A stretch of 64,000 bases of DNA from assembly GCA_964638675.1 (NCBI GenBank), contig CAZXAU010000012.1, positions 4,289 to 68,288 of the forward strand. The letters are read 5' to 3'. Of this stretch, positions 1-8,802 are shown piece after piece (the first letter of the stretch is position 1; the number at the start of each line of letters is the position of its first letter). The translations under genes were made by a program, and so were the position numbers. This DNA comes from SIG714 sp964638675 (lineage in GTDB: Bacteria; Bacillota; Clostridia; Oscillospirales; CAG-272). The notes under the pieces are model-generated. The model searched no databases, had not been told where the DNA came from, and saw only the letters and a program-made list of their open reading frames with translations.

Positions 1-1
1 G

Positions 2-208
2 GATGTCAACGAGTTGATGAGCCACTTCAACACCGAAAGACTGCACTATGTAGGAACCGATATGTTGACACGCTTTATTGGCAACGCAGTTGATGAAATG
101 GATGAGAAAACTTTCGGGATGTATATGAAGTATCATCTTTGCATCTGTGAGCGCAAAGATATGGTTGGCGCAACTGCGCATATGTTGGATATTTTCAGAA
201 AGGAATAG
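2..208 (+). CDS. C-terminal end of a class I SAM-dependent methyltransferase (partial)
   Basis: The reading frame is open from the first bases of the window, so only the last 68 or so residues are present. The tail reads YVGTDML, then a helix-rich stretch with MDEKTFGMYMKYHLCICER and a final HMLDIFRK. This matches the C-terminal cap seen in many small Firmicutes methyltransferases (YHxxxCER...HxLDIFRK), where the SAM-binding Rossmann part lies upstream. The substrate cannot be read from this fragment. A strong hairpin terminator follows 57 bases after the stop, so the gene closes its transcript. The family call is from memory of the C-terminal pattern only. Confidence 0.5.
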   Translation, partial: DVNELMSHFNTERLHYVGTDMLTRFIGNAVDEMDEKTFGMYMKYHLCICERKDMVGATAHMLDIFRKE

Positions 209-264
209 AACAATAAGTGTATCAATTGAATTTACGATTTCCTCGGGAGTACCAAACAGTAAAA

Positions 265-309
265 ATCCGAACCCTAAGCTAATAGGCAAAGGGTTCGGAT
301 TTGTCATAT
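265..309. terminator. bidirectional Rho-independent terminator
   Basis: An 11-bp perfect stem (ATCCGAACCCT at 265-275 pairing with AGGGTTCGGAT at 290-300) is followed by a T-rich tail on the plus strand. It lies between the convergent methyltransferase and the minus-strand small gene, and can serve both. Confidence 0.8.
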
Positions 310-313
310 ATTT

Positions 314-517
314 TCAAAGCAATTCATTTATGCGTTTTACGCAAATCTTATAACGTTCTTCCCGTGTAAAAGAATTATCTGAATCGGATAAGGCACGATG
401 GCACCATTTCGGTGTATGTTTGACAAAGAATATAATATCCGCCATCAAAAGTTCGTCTGTACAGACCTCTTTTGCCCACGTATAAAGAGCGATTGTTGCA
501 TATGTTTCTTTCACCAT
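314..517 (-). CDS. small hypothetical protein, 67 aa
   Basis: I do not recognise this protein. It starts with ATG 28 bases after the EamA transporter stop on the same strand and ends 13 bases before the bidirectional hairpin, which is the best argument that it is a real distal gene of that transcript. No clear Shine-Dalgarno precedes the ATG. The sequence mixes a hydrophobic N-terminal half with three cysteines and a basic C-terminal helix (TREERYKICVKRINELL). It may be a remnant of a longer protein. It has no visible signal peptide or catalytic motif. Confidence 0.35.
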   Translation of the reverse strand: MVKETYATIALYTWAKEVCTDELLMADIIFFVKHTPKWCHRALSDSDNSFTREERYKICVKRINELL

Positions 518-545
518 ATCTTTTCATATTGAAAAAACGTCTTTT

Positions 546-1463
546 TTATGTGTCACTTCGTGATCTCCTGCTCTTTTTTCCGGAAAACAGCGGTTTATCG
601 CTTGCACAAGCCCAGGCACCGATTGCCATCAGTGCAAGACCGATAAAATATGTGTACGTCGGCACACCTGCGAAAATAATCAGCGAGAGCAATGTCCCGA
701 TGAACGGTGCAATAGCATAATATGCACTTGTTCTTGCCGCTCCGAGTATACGCTGTGCATACACATAAAAGAAAATACTCAGACCGTAAGCAACAAGCCC
801 GACGCCGAGAACGGCAAATACACTCCAAAGTGCTGTAATGCGCTCACCGATAACAAGTCCGATGATGACCGATCCGAGACCGGAAAATACGCCTTTCAGC
901 AGTACAATTTGCATAGGGTCTTTTGATGAAATTTTCCTTGTGCAGTTGTTTTCAAAGCCCCAGCACAGACCTGCAAGCAGAATGAACAGTGAGCCATAAG
1001 AGAATTGCAGACTTGTAATATCTTCAAAAGACAGTACCGCACAGGACAGTGTTACGAATGCTATACCGAGCCAGAGACGGGAGCTGATCTTTTCTTTGAA
1101 AACCATTAAGGCTATGATTGCTGTTGCGACGATCTCAAAATTATTGAGCAACGAAGCGTTTGCCGCAGTGGTGGATCGTAGGCCGATCAGCAGACAGATC
1201 GGTGCAGCAATGTCGAGCAGGATCATTGCAACAGTGTATGGAAGCTCGTTTTTTGTGAGCCGTGTTTCCGGTTCAGTTGTTTTTCGTATTCGCCGTATAA
1301 AAGCAATAGCTATCATTCCAACGCCGGCGCCTATGTATAAGAAACCCGCCATCAGGGTTGACGGCATATAGTTAAGTAATATATTTGAAAACGGGGAATT
1401 GATTGCGTATAATGCCGCCGCAACAATGGCGAAAGCTATGCCCTTTCGTGTATTTGTATTCAT
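546..1463 (-). CDS. EamA/DMT-family inner-membrane exporter
   Basis: This 305-residue protein has about ten hydrophobic segments arranged as two five-helix halves, the usual size and layout of drug/metabolite transporter (EamA) proteins. Such proteins export metabolites, amino acids or drugs; the substrate is not predictable here. The second half carries the common YxxAxxxxGAARTSAYYAIAPF-type signature (ILGAARTSAYYAIAPFIG). The start is supported by AAGGAGG seven bases upstream of the ATG. The C-terminus is short and basic (KKSRRSRS), consistent with a cytoplasmic tail. It faces away from the pilus operon, separated from it by an AT-rich gap. Confidence 0.85.
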   Translation of the reverse strand: MNTNTRKGIAFAIVAAALYAINSPFSNILLNYMPSTLMAGFLYIGAGVGMIAIAFIRRIRKTTEPETRLTKNELPYTVAMILLDIAAPICLLIGLRSTTAANASLLNNFEIVATAIIALMVFKEKISSRLWLGIAFVTLSCAVLSFEDITSLQFSYGSLFILLAGLCWGFENNCTRKISSKDPMQIVLLKGVFSGLGSVIIGLVIGERITALWSVFAVLGVGLVAYGLSIFFYVYAQRILGAARTSAYYAIAPFIGTLLSLIIFAGVPTYTYFIGLALMAIGAWACASDKPLFSGKKSRRSRSDT

Positions 1464-1902
1464 TCAGCCTCCTTGACTAATCAGAGAATTTTCCGTATAT
1501 TTTCTGTATAATATTATATTTGACAATATAATACCATGCTCATTATTATACTCATAGCTAACACCAGATGCAATAACCAAATGAAAATAAATGTGTGATA
1601 CTGAACATTTTCGCAAAATCGTACGGGAGAATTGTATGAACAGGCGCCGGCAGAAAAAGTCTCATTCAGTTGTTTAAAGAGAAGCAGACGTATTGAGTGA
1701 ACCCGCTCCTGAAGCCTATCCATTCTGTCTATGTCTCCGTTAACGGGCTTCGGGGGTCATTTGTTTCAATATATTTATAAATATTTATAAATTATTTTCA
1801 TTATTTTTTCACTTTTTTGGCCATATATATTTACAACGCAGAATTTTCTAAAAGAAATTTGAATTTTTTTTGAATTTTTTTATTTTTTCTGGAAATAAAT
1901 TC
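1464..1902. other. AT-rich intergenic region without a supported gene
   Basis: Between the EamA start and the pilus promoter I see no convincing gene. The stretch is very AT-rich, especially 1765-1900. Short open frames in it lack ribosome sites and have no protein-like composition. It probably carries upstream promoter elements for both divergent transcripts. Confidence 0.6.
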
Positions 1903-1931
1903 TTGACATTTTGACGTTTTTGTGTTAAAAT
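1903..1931 (+). promoter_or_regulatory. sigma-A promoter of the pilus operon
   Basis: TTGACA at 1903-1908 and TAAAAT at 1926-1931 are separated by 17 bases. Transcription from about 1938 would give a leader of roughly 130 bases before the first gene. No other strong promoter is apparent before the terminator at 11343, so the seven genes appear to form one operon. Confidence 0.75.
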
Positions 1932-1992
1932 AACAAACCCGTATTATAAATGTTTTTTGAAGTCTTATCGATAGATATCGATGAAAGTACGC

Positions 1993-2030
1993 CCTTTGGT
2001 TGCAACGCCTTGGCAAATAGTTGCAAAAGG
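1993..2030 (+). promoter_or_regulatory. leader hairpin upstream of the pilus operon
   Basis: TTGCAAC (2000-2006) pairs perfectly with GTTGCAA (2020-2026), extended by CCTT/AAGG at 1993-1996 and 2027-2030 across a three-base bulge. It lies in the leader, about 36 bases before the first start codon. It could be a regulator site or an RNA hairpin. It does not match a riboswitch class I know. Confidence 0.4.
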
Positions 2031-2066
2031 TTGCTTTGAAAATGCGGAAGGGGGAGGTATACGATC

Positions 2067-2471
2067 ATGACCGATAAGGAATTTAAAAGACTCAGTAAAT
2101 CCGATCTGCTTGACATTATTTTTGAACTGCAAAAGAATGAAAAGGAACTGCGGGACAGAAATGAGGAGCTTGAACAAAAGCTTGCGTCAAAGGAATTGAA
2201 AATAGAAAATGCCGGCTCGATTGCCGAAGCTGCGCTGGCTGTAAACGGCTTTTTTGAAGCTGCACAGGCGGCGGCAGATCAGTATGCTGCACAGGCAGCA
2301 CAGCTGATTGAGCGTGCCGAAAAGGATGCGCAGGTCATCATTGCCGATGCACTTATAAAGGCAGAGCAGATCATACAGGAAGCAAAGGCAGAAAGCCGAT
2401 GCGCTTATGCTGATAAAGACAGAGCAAATCATGCAAGAGGCAAAGGCAGGAAAAAGAAAAGCAAGCGATGA
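2067..2471 (+). CDS. coiled-coil protein, first gene of the pilus operon
   Basis: The 134-residue frame starts with ATG 10 bases after GGGGGAGG. Residues 15-50 form a charged coiled coil (KNEKELRDRNEELEQK), followed by an Ala/Gln-rich helix (FFEAAQAAADQYAAQAAQ) and a repeat ending in AEQIIQEAKAES. This resembles small DivIVA-like or ATP-synthase-b-like helical proteins found beside pilus genes in Clostridia; its role is unknown. The C-terminus looks abnormal: the last 27 residues are Arg/Lys/Gly-rich, whereas the +1 frame at 2395 reads a second copy of the DALIKAEQIIQEAKA repeat. A 52-base duplication or an indel near 2394 probably shifted the frame. Confidence 0.6.
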   Translation: MTDKEFKRLSKSDLLDIIFELQKNEKELRDRNEELEQKLASKELKIENAGSIAEAALAVNGFFEAAQAAADQYAAQAAQLIERAEKDAQVIIADALIKAEQIIQEAKAESRCAYADKDRANHARGKGRKKKSKR

Positions 2472-2564
2472 TCTTGCATATAAAGAAACCGTTTCGAAGA
2501 TCTTTAAAATAAAGAAGATCTCACAGATTAAAATCGGAATTTACCCACCGAGAGGAGGCAGCTT

Positions 2565-3158
2565 ATGCAACAGCATGACAGAAAAAACAAGACCGTTGAG
2601 ATTCCCTCCATGGAGCAGGTTGCGCAAGCGAGAAAAAACATCAGATACAAAAGGCGCTACCAGGCGGTATTGCGCAGTACGGTGGGAATTCTGACCGTTG
2701 TTGCAGCACTTGCTGTTCTCGTTGTTACATTGGTAATGCCCATTTTGCAGATTTCGGGTATCTCAATGTCCCCCACGTTGCAGGACGGACAGATCGTATT
2801 ATCTGTGAAAAGCACCGATCTGCACACAGGGGATCTTGTGGCATTTTATCAGGGCAACAAGCTGCTCATCAAAAGATGCATCGCAGGTCCTGCGGACTGG
2901 GTGAATATTACCGAAGACGGTACGGTTTATGTAAACGAAAAGCCGCTTGATGAGCCGTATGTTTCAGAAAAGTCTTTGGGAAAGTGCGATATAGAGTTTC
3001 CGTATCAGGTTCCTGCTGACAGGTGGTTTGTTTTAGGTGACAACAGAGAAGAATCGATAGATTCGCGAAGCACGACGGTCGGATGCGTTACAAGCGATCA
3101 GATCGTAGGCAAAGTGGTTTTCAGAATATGGCCGATTCACGATTTCGGCACCCTCTGA
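2565..3158 (+). CDS. lepB: type I signal peptidase (pilus-associated)
   Basis: This serine/lysine signal peptidase removes Sec signal peptides outside the membrane. It has one N-terminal membrane helix (about residues 37-62). Catalytic Ser67 lies in the GISMSPTL box and Lys103 in LLIKRCIAG; the later boxes VLGDNREESIDSR and the terminal FRIWP are present. Length (197 aa) is normal for a Gram-positive SipS-type enzyme. AGAGGAGG lies 9 bases before the ATG. Its position just ahead of the pilin genes suggests a dedicated role in processing pilin precursors, as in other Gram-positive pilus clusters. A short G/C hairpin overlaps its stop codon but lacks a T tail. Confidence 0.9.
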   Translation: MQQHDRKNKTVEIPSMEQVAQARKNIRYKRRYQAVLRSTVGILTVVAALAVLVVTLVMPILQISGISMSPTLQDGQIVLSVKSTDLHTGDLVAFYQGNKLLIKRCIAGPADWVNITEDGTVYVNEKPLDEPYVSEKSLGKCDIEFPYQVPADRWFVLGDNREESIDSRSTTVGCVTSDQIVGKVVFRIWPIHDFGTL

Positions 3159-3232
3159 GGGTGCTCGTGTCGTATGCGGCGAATAGAATGTCAATTGTTT
3201 TTTAAGATCATATGATGATAGAGTATCTCACG

Positions 3233-3240
3233 AAAGGAGG
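3233..3240 (+). promoter_or_regulatory. displaced Shine-Dalgarno of the large pilin gene
   Basis: AAAGGAGG is a near-perfect ribosome site but lies 35 bases upstream of the first in-frame ATG (3276). The codon at ideal spacing (8 bases) is ATA at 3249, which is in frame with the large pilin. A TTG at 3244 opens only a five-codon peptide. Initiation is therefore uncertain. Confidence 0.5.
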
Positions 3241-3275
3241 CAGTTGAAATATCAAATTTAATAGATCAGACAGCA

Positions 3276-6200
3276 ATGTGTAAGCTGAAGCACAAGAAAC
3301 GCAAGCGACGTCAAATTATTTTGTCAGTGTTGGCGTCCATAGTTGTTTTTTCAACGGTTTATGCTTTGATCCTTCCGGCAATTACCTTTACAAGTGGGTT
3401 TACTGTAAACGGCTCCAACGCCCAAAGCGATTATACCTGGAGCAATGATGCGATTGCAATGTCTGTGACTTTAAGCGGAAATGCGAAAAGTAAGGGAATA
3501 ATTCAAAAGAATACAGATCCGGTTTTAGATGTAGAGTTAAATGGGGAAGCCTATACCGAATGGCTTGAAAAGTATGCGGAAAGTGCTGATATACAGCCTC
3601 TCCTTGTGTTTAAGCTGCATTTAAATGTGGGCGATACCGAGCTTGACATCAGTGGTTGCACCGCTGAAATTGATCTTAAGGTGAACAGCTCCTTCATCAG
3701 TGCAGCAACACCGATGGCAGTCAGTGCAGACAGCACAACGGTCGAAGCCAGTCAACCCGACATTTTAGCTGTGATCGACAGTTCACTGGGGGAGGTTGCC
3801 TCCACGGAGCTTTTTGAAAACGATAGTCCTGTCCTGCTGTTTACGGTAAACGCCGGCGAACCCACCGCTTTGGCACTTGAGTCCAACCCGATGTTTACAA
3901 TTCAGCACTATTTATGGTTTGCACAGATCGTTACAGACCTTGATGAGAACTCAAACGAAACTAAGCTTCCGTTTATCAATGCAAGTTACGGAAAACCGCG
4001 AGAGTTTCCTTCGAATCACAGTCAGCCGAGTCTTTATCTGCAAAATTCAACCGTTCAGAAAACTTTCAACGTTTATCTGACGCCGACTGCAAACGGCAAG
4101 GTTTTAAAAACCAAAGAAGTACTCACAAGAATTTTTAATGATGAAGTAACTACCTATAGGTTAAATCCTCAGATCTCTTATATGGACCGTTTGTTTAACG
4201 GTTCCGTAGATTACAACCACAACTATACACTTAAGGAGGTCTGGGTCTATACGCCCGGTCAGGGTTCATCTAAAACTGCAGATGAGTTGACAGATGATGA
4301 CTTCAAAAAGTACGATGTTCCGAAAGACGGTACCCGACACCTGCCCGAGCGCATCCGGTTTACAAACAACCCCGCAAACAAACATATTAATGGGACCGGG
4401 TATACCGAAGCATATCCTTACGATTATACCATTCTGATACAGCATGGAGCGGTTGTCCGTCTGGTGTTTGATGCCACTGAATCCGACAATGTTGAGCGGG
4501 ATGTCAACTTCTTTGATTACGACATTACCGATGGGCATATTTACACCGGATATGATTCCTCTACCGGTAAACCTACCGGTCAAACAGCAACAAGCAATCA
4601 GACAAACACGAGCATTTGGTATGCTTACACCGACAGACAAGGAATTAACAGCGATAAAAATTACAGCGGAAGCGGACAGAAGTACGCTTTCGGAAACGCA
4701 AATACAAAAACAGGACTTCAGTATTCACGCTTGTTGATCAACGGCGTCAACAGCTATTTCAACAAATATAACCAAAATAGCAAAGATGACGGCGGTGGTT
4801 TGATTTGCTATCAAGGTTGTGCCTTCGGTTTGGTCACGGGAATCAATCCGATCACTGAAGAGAATTCCCTGCCTACACCGATGTGGCATGAGGGGATCGT
4901 TGCGCCCGATCTTTTCGGTACTTCTGAAGCCACCGGCAAAACAGCCTTTACAAACGGAGAGTATTCTCTAGGATTTAACCGTGTGGGCGGAACGTACACC
5001 CTCAGTTATGTAAGTGCCAATAAAACAAACGCTGACCAAACAAAATATTCGGAAAAGGTTACCGGAGATCTCTTTAAGTTTGTGAATAACACGCAGTATC
5101 CGTATATCAATTCCAACGAATTCTGGCCCATGGACAGCGCTCCGACATATGGGGCAGACGGTCATGATCTGAAGTTCGGTGATAATGCATTGAAAGATCA
5201 GCGGCAGTGTGTGGGTGCTGTTGTTGATGGAGATAGAGTTAAATTTTTTCCTCTTGCAGACAAATCCGCCGACCACAACGCCTATTTCGGCATGTCATTC
5301 AGTTTAAACTTCACAGTTGAACCGGGATATTGTGCTCCGCTTGCATATTGGTTCTACGGAGACGATGACATGTGGGTTTTCCTTGAAAAGCTGGATGCAG
5401 ACGGAAACTCCACAGGCGATGCAAAACTGATTGCAGACATCGGCGGTGTTCACTCTTCGGTGGGCGAGTATGTCAATCTTTGGGATTATATTGAACCGAT
5501 ACCGTATAAAGACGAAAACGGAAACGAAAATACTGCAAGCTCCTACCGTCTGACTGTATTCTATACTGAACGCGGTGCATCCGGATCTTGCTGCTATATG
5601 CGCTTCGTCGTGCCGCTTGACAGTAACACCACCCCTCCTCCGGAGAGGGATGACGAACTTGTTTTTGAGAAGATCGTGCTTGGTGAAGACGGAGATCCTC
5701 TTCCTTACGATGAAAACAGTCAGGAGTTCACCTTCCGTTTGACTCTGGTAACTGCAGACGGCGTATCCTATGAAGACATTTACGATTATGCCGTCTACAG
5801 AACCGATGTCACCCCGAATCACAGAGCCCCCGATGCAATCCCCGTAAGAAGCGGTACGATCGGAACCAAGATTGCCGAATCGGGCGAATACGAGTTTACA
5901 CTGCGAAACGGTGAATACATTGTTGTCACAGGTCTTCCTGATGATACGCACTACACGATCAACGAAGCTGCAACAGGAAACTATGTGACTCAATATCAAA
6001 AAGGAAATCACTATCATGTAGGCGATGAGCAAGTCAATATTCTTGATGGACCGATCCGCTACAATCATGAGGTGGGCAACCCATACAGAATTAACGCCGA
6101 AGACTATAACCTGGTGCGCTTCATAAACGGTCTTGCACTCAAGACAGAGGTCGATCCGAGAGACGGAGAAGGCGTACAGATCGGTCAGAATATCTTATAT

Positions 6201-7145
6201 GATATTGAATGGGGAAATGACCGGAATACGGTAGCGGACGTAACGATCACCGACCCGCTCGATGAGGGCGTGGACTTTGTCGGCGCAGCATTCAAAGACC
6301 GCGAAGGAAACATTCTCGGCGAGTGGTGGTACGGAACTGGCGACGGATATACAAATGACCTGGGAAGTATTAATTACGACCCTGTCACCCGGACGGTGAC
6401 GTGGACATGGAAGCATCAGGAATCGGAAGCTACCGGAGTTGTTTCTTTGCAAGTGCGCGTCAACGAAAAGGCGCTTGCGGCTGAAACGCAGCCGGGTAAA
6501 TTCGGCACGACATCTCCGAGGGTTGAAAATCAGGCGACGATCAGGGTCGGCAACGATCATGTTATCAAAACCGACATTGTTGAAAATCCCGTTTGGATGC
6601 CGATAAAAACCGAACTTACTCCGGGACAGGGCAAGGCAGTGCTTCCTGGCAAGGAGATCACCTACACCATTACATGGCGAAATTATCTGATCCACAGTGC
6701 GGCGGTTGCCGTGCGAGATCCACTTGATCACCGTGTAGATTATGTAGCAGGCAGCGCTAAAGCTTATTACCGTACCGAGATCGACGGAATGGTCATAGAT
6801 ACAGAGATCCCGAACACTGCAATCAATTATGATTCTGACGGGCATACGGTTTACTGGGATCTGGGCGTGCAGCCTTCGGACGCCGAGGGCTATGTGATCT
6901 TTACAGTAAAGGTAAAGGAAAATGCCGCACCCGAAGATATCATCTGGAACTGGGGCTATGTTCAGGTCGGAAACAAGCCTGAGATAGAAACAAACCATAT
7001 TGATAATCCGATCATCGGCTACGAGTTGCCTCAGACGGGCGGTATTGGATCGATCGTATTTTACATCAGCGGTGCAGGAATCATGTCCGTGTCTTTGATT
7101 GCCGGATATATTCTGTGGCGCAAAAGACGCCGTGAGGAAACATGA
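3276..7145 (+). CDS. large LPXTG fibro-slime surface protein, probable pilus tip adhesin
   Basis: The 1289-residue precursor begins with a basic stretch and a hydrophobic export segment ending YALILPAIT, a pattern common in Clostridia pilus proteins. Residues about 668-748 hold a fibro-slime domain (YWFYGDDDMWVFLE, then IGGVH). A beta-rich module follows (about 790-935), then two DUF11-like Ig repeats (about 950-1105 and 1110-1245). It ends with sorting signal LPQTG near 1250, a hydrophobic helix and RKRRREET, so it is attached by a sortase. Size and position before the backbone pilin suggest a tip adhesin. The start codon is uncertain: the strong ribosome site sits 35 bases upstream and would suit an ATA codon at 3249. 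Confidence 0.8.
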   Translation: MCKLKHKKRKRRQIILSVLASIVVFSTVYALILPAITFTSGFTVNGSNAQSDYTWSNDAIAMSVTLSGNAKSKGIIQKNTDPVLDVELNGEAYTEWLEKYAESADIQPLLVFKLHLNVGDTELDISGCTAEIDLKVNSSFISAATPMAVSADSTTVEASQPDILAVIDSSLGEVASTELFENDSPVLLFTVNAGEPTALALESNPMFTIQHYLWFAQIVTDLDENSNETKLPFINASYGKPREFPSNHSQPSLYLQNSTVQKTFNVYLTPTANGKVLKTKEVLTRIFNDEVTTYRLNPQISYMDRLFNGSVDYNHNYTLKEVWVYTPGQGSSKTADELTDDDFKKYDVPKDGTRHLPERIRFTNNPANKHINGTGYTEAYPYDYTILIQHGAVVRLVFDATESDNVERDVNFFDYDITDGHIYTGYDSSTGKPTGQTATSNQTNTSIWYAYTDRQGINSDKNYSGSGQKYAFGNANTKTGLQYSRLLINGVNSYFNKYNQNSKDDGGGLICYQGCAFGLVTGINPITEENSLPTPMWHEGIVAPDLFGTSEATGKTAFTNGEYSLGFNRVGGTYTLSYVSANKTNADQTKYSEKVTGDLFKFVNNTQYPYINSNEFWPMDSAPTYGADGHDLKFGDNALKDQRQCVGAVVDGDRVKFFPLADKSADHNAYFGMSFSLNFTVEPGYCAPLAYWFYGDDDMWVFLEKLDADGNSTGDAKLIADIGGVHSSVGEYVNLWDYIEPIPYKDENGNENTASSYRLTVFYTERGASGSCCYMRFVVPLDSNTTPPPERDDELVFEKIVLGEDGDPLPYDENSQEFTFRLTLVTADGVSYEDIYDYAVYRTDVTPNHRAPDAIPVRSGTIGTKIAESGEYEFTLRNGEYIVVTGLPDDTHYTINEAATGNYVTQYQKGNHYHVGDEQVNILDGPIRYNHEVGNPYRINAEDYNLVRFINGLALKTEVDPRDGEGVQIGQNILYDIEWGNDRNTVADVTITDPLDEGVDFVGAAFKDREGNILGEWWYGTGDGYTNDLGSINYDPVTRTVTWTWKHQESEATGVVSLQVRVNEKALAAETQPGKFGTTSPRVENQATIRVGNDHVIKTDIVENPVWMPIKTELTPGQGKAVLPGKEITYTITWRNYLIHSAAVAVRDPLDHRVDYVAGSAKAYYRTEIDGMVIDTEIPNTAINYDSDGHTVYWDLGVQPSDAEGYVIFTVKVKENAAPEDIIWNWGYVQVGNKPEIETNHIDNPIIGYELPQTGGIGSIVFYISGAGIMSVSLIAGYILWRKRRREET

Positions 7146-7209
7146 CCGTTTATGCGGCAGATCAATTATCAGTCAAAAAAAAAAATAAATAAACGAAAGG
7201 TAAAAAACA

Positions 7210-8718
7210 ATGAAAAACTTCAAAAGAATCACATCTCTGGTCCTTGCACTTGTCATGCTGGTTACGATGTCGCTCTCGATGGCGATCGGCGTCAGCGCAG
7301 ACGAGGAAAAAGGAAGCATTACAATCGACAATGCCGTAGATGGCGAAACCTACAAGATCTATCGGATCTTGGTTCTGGAGAGCTACAGTGGCACGCATTA
7401 TGCCTACACAGTGGCTGAAGCATGGGCGGACTTCTTTGCAGAAGGCGCTCCCGGTGCTGACTATGTTGATATTGAGAACGGCTATGTAACATGGAAAAGC
7501 GGTACACCGGAAGAACAAGCCCTTGCTGCACGTGAATTTGCTGCCAAAGCAATTGAATGGGCTACAGAAAATTCTATTGCGGCAACCCAAGAAGGCACTG
7601 CCAATGACGGTAAGGTGGAGTTTGCAGAACTGGATCTTGGTTATTACCTTGTAAGCTCATCTCTCGGTACGCTTTGCTCGCTCGATACCACACATCCTGA
7701 TGCAACAATTTATGAAAAGAACTCTACCTCCACATTCGACAAGGGAATCGAGATAGGCGATGAGACCGTTGATTATGCTTCTTATGACATTGGCTCTACG
7801 GTAAATTTCAAATTAGAGGCTGTAGTTGCGGCGAAGGATGGACACGGAGCTGACTATGCCGGTGTTGTGAAGAATTTTATGATCGTGGATACGATGGATC
7901 AAGGACTTACATACACAAAAGGTACCTTGAAGGTATATCTGGATGGAACAGAGCTTCCCGCAACCGTTACTGCTGAAGATGGTTCAGTGACTACAAACTA
8001 CACACTGGCCGAGGAAGATCACGGATTTACTGTTGATTTCACCGATGGTACTATCACAAATCATGTTACTGTTACTGTAAAATATGATGCTGTACTCAAT
8101 GGCTCTGCTGAGCTTGGCTCAGTGGGCAACACCAACACTGCTACACTTACTTACGGTGAAAATCAGGAAGAAACTTCAACATCAAAGGTATTCTCTACAA
8201 AGATTAAAATCTTTAAGTATGACGCAGAAGATGAGACCAAAGGACTTCCCGGTGCTGTCTTCGTTCTTAAAAATGCAGACGGAAAATACTACAAGGCTGA
8301 GACCGTCGATGTTATCGACGAAGAATCCGGAGAAAAAACCGGAGAGACTTTGACCAAGGTTACTTGGGTTGAAACCGAAGCAGAAGCAACCAAGGTTAAA
8401 ACAGACAGCAATGGTGACGCAGAATTTGTGGGCATCAAAGCAGGTACTTACTCTCTTGAGGAGATCGAGGCTCCTACAGGATATAACAAGCTTCCCAATC
8501 CTGTTGAGGTTACTATTGCAGAGCCCGATAAGGATGAAGATGGAAATGTGACTTTTGCCGAGTCTGTTCTCAGTAAAATCGAAAACAAATCCGGCGTGAT
8601 CCTTCCTTCCACTGGTGGCATCGGCACCACTCTGTTTATCGTATTTGGTTCTCTCGTTGCAGTGGGTGCAGCAATTCTGCTTGTCACACGCCGCCGTATG
8701 AGCCTTATGGCTGATTAA
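7210..8718 (+). CDS. major (backbone) pilin, SpaH/FimA-like, LPSTG
   Basis: This 502-residue protein has a Sec signal peptide (residues 1-30, cleavage after VSA). The N-terminal pilin module reads DGETYKIYRILVLESYSG, typical of class C sortase backbone pilins. A middle isopeptide-type beta domain and a C-terminal Cna_B domain follow; the latter ends with the E-box YSLEEIEAPTGY, whose Glu promotes intramolecular isopeptide bonds. The sorting signal is LPSTG near residue 463, then a hydrophobic helix and RRRMS. The polymerising lysine is not certain; K in YEKNSTSTFDK is a candidate. GAAAGG lies 10 bases upstream of the ATG. The neighbouring class C sortase would polymerise it. Confidence 0.9.
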   Translation: MKNFKRITSLVLALVMLVTMSLSMAIGVSADEEKGSITIDNAVDGETYKIYRILVLESYSGTHYAYTVAEAWADFFAEGAPGADYVDIENGYVTWKSGTPEEQALAAREFAAKAIEWATENSIAATQEGTANDGKVEFAELDLGYYLVSSSLGTLCSLDTTHPDATIYEKNSTSTFDKGIEIGDETVDYASYDIGSTVNFKLEAVVAAKDGHGADYAGVVKNFMIVDTMDQGLTYTKGTLKVYLDGTELPATVTAEDGSVTTNYTLAEEDHGFTVDFTDGTITNHVTVTVKYDAVLNGSAELGSVGNTNTATLTYGENQEETSTSKVFSTKIKIFKYDAEDETKGLPGAVFVLKNADGKYYKAETVDVIDEESGEKTGETLTKVTWVETEAEATKVKTDSNGDAEFVGIKAGTYSLEEIEAPTGYNKLPNPVEVTIAEPDKDEDGNVTFAESVLSKIENKSGVILPSTGGIGTTLFIVFGSLVAVGAAILLVTRRRMSLMAD

Positions 8719-8802
8719 CCGATCTGAAAAAGAAACAGACAGCAACAACCAAGGCAGGCGGAACCGCCGTCTGCCTTGATTTCAGCGAAAGGAGCTTAGT
8801 GT

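Noticed and set aside
1514..1723. 69-aa minus-strand frame between EamA and the pilus promoter
   Set aside because: No ribosome site, poor composition and no recognisable domain.
2407..2694. 95-aa plus-strand frame
   Set aside because: Treated as the shifted continuation of the coiled-coil gene and then an overlap into the signal peptidase; not a separate gene.
3147..3163. Short GC hairpin at the signal peptidase stop
   Set aside because: No T run follows and the operon continues, so it is not called a terminator.
5304..6068. 254-aa open frame on the minus strand
   Set aside because: It lies wholly inside the large pilin gene in the opposite direction, with no ribosome site and a cysteine/isoleucine-rich low-quality translation.
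6195..6998. 267-aa open frame on the minus strand
   Set aside because: Antisense shadow of the pilin C-terminal repeats with no start context.
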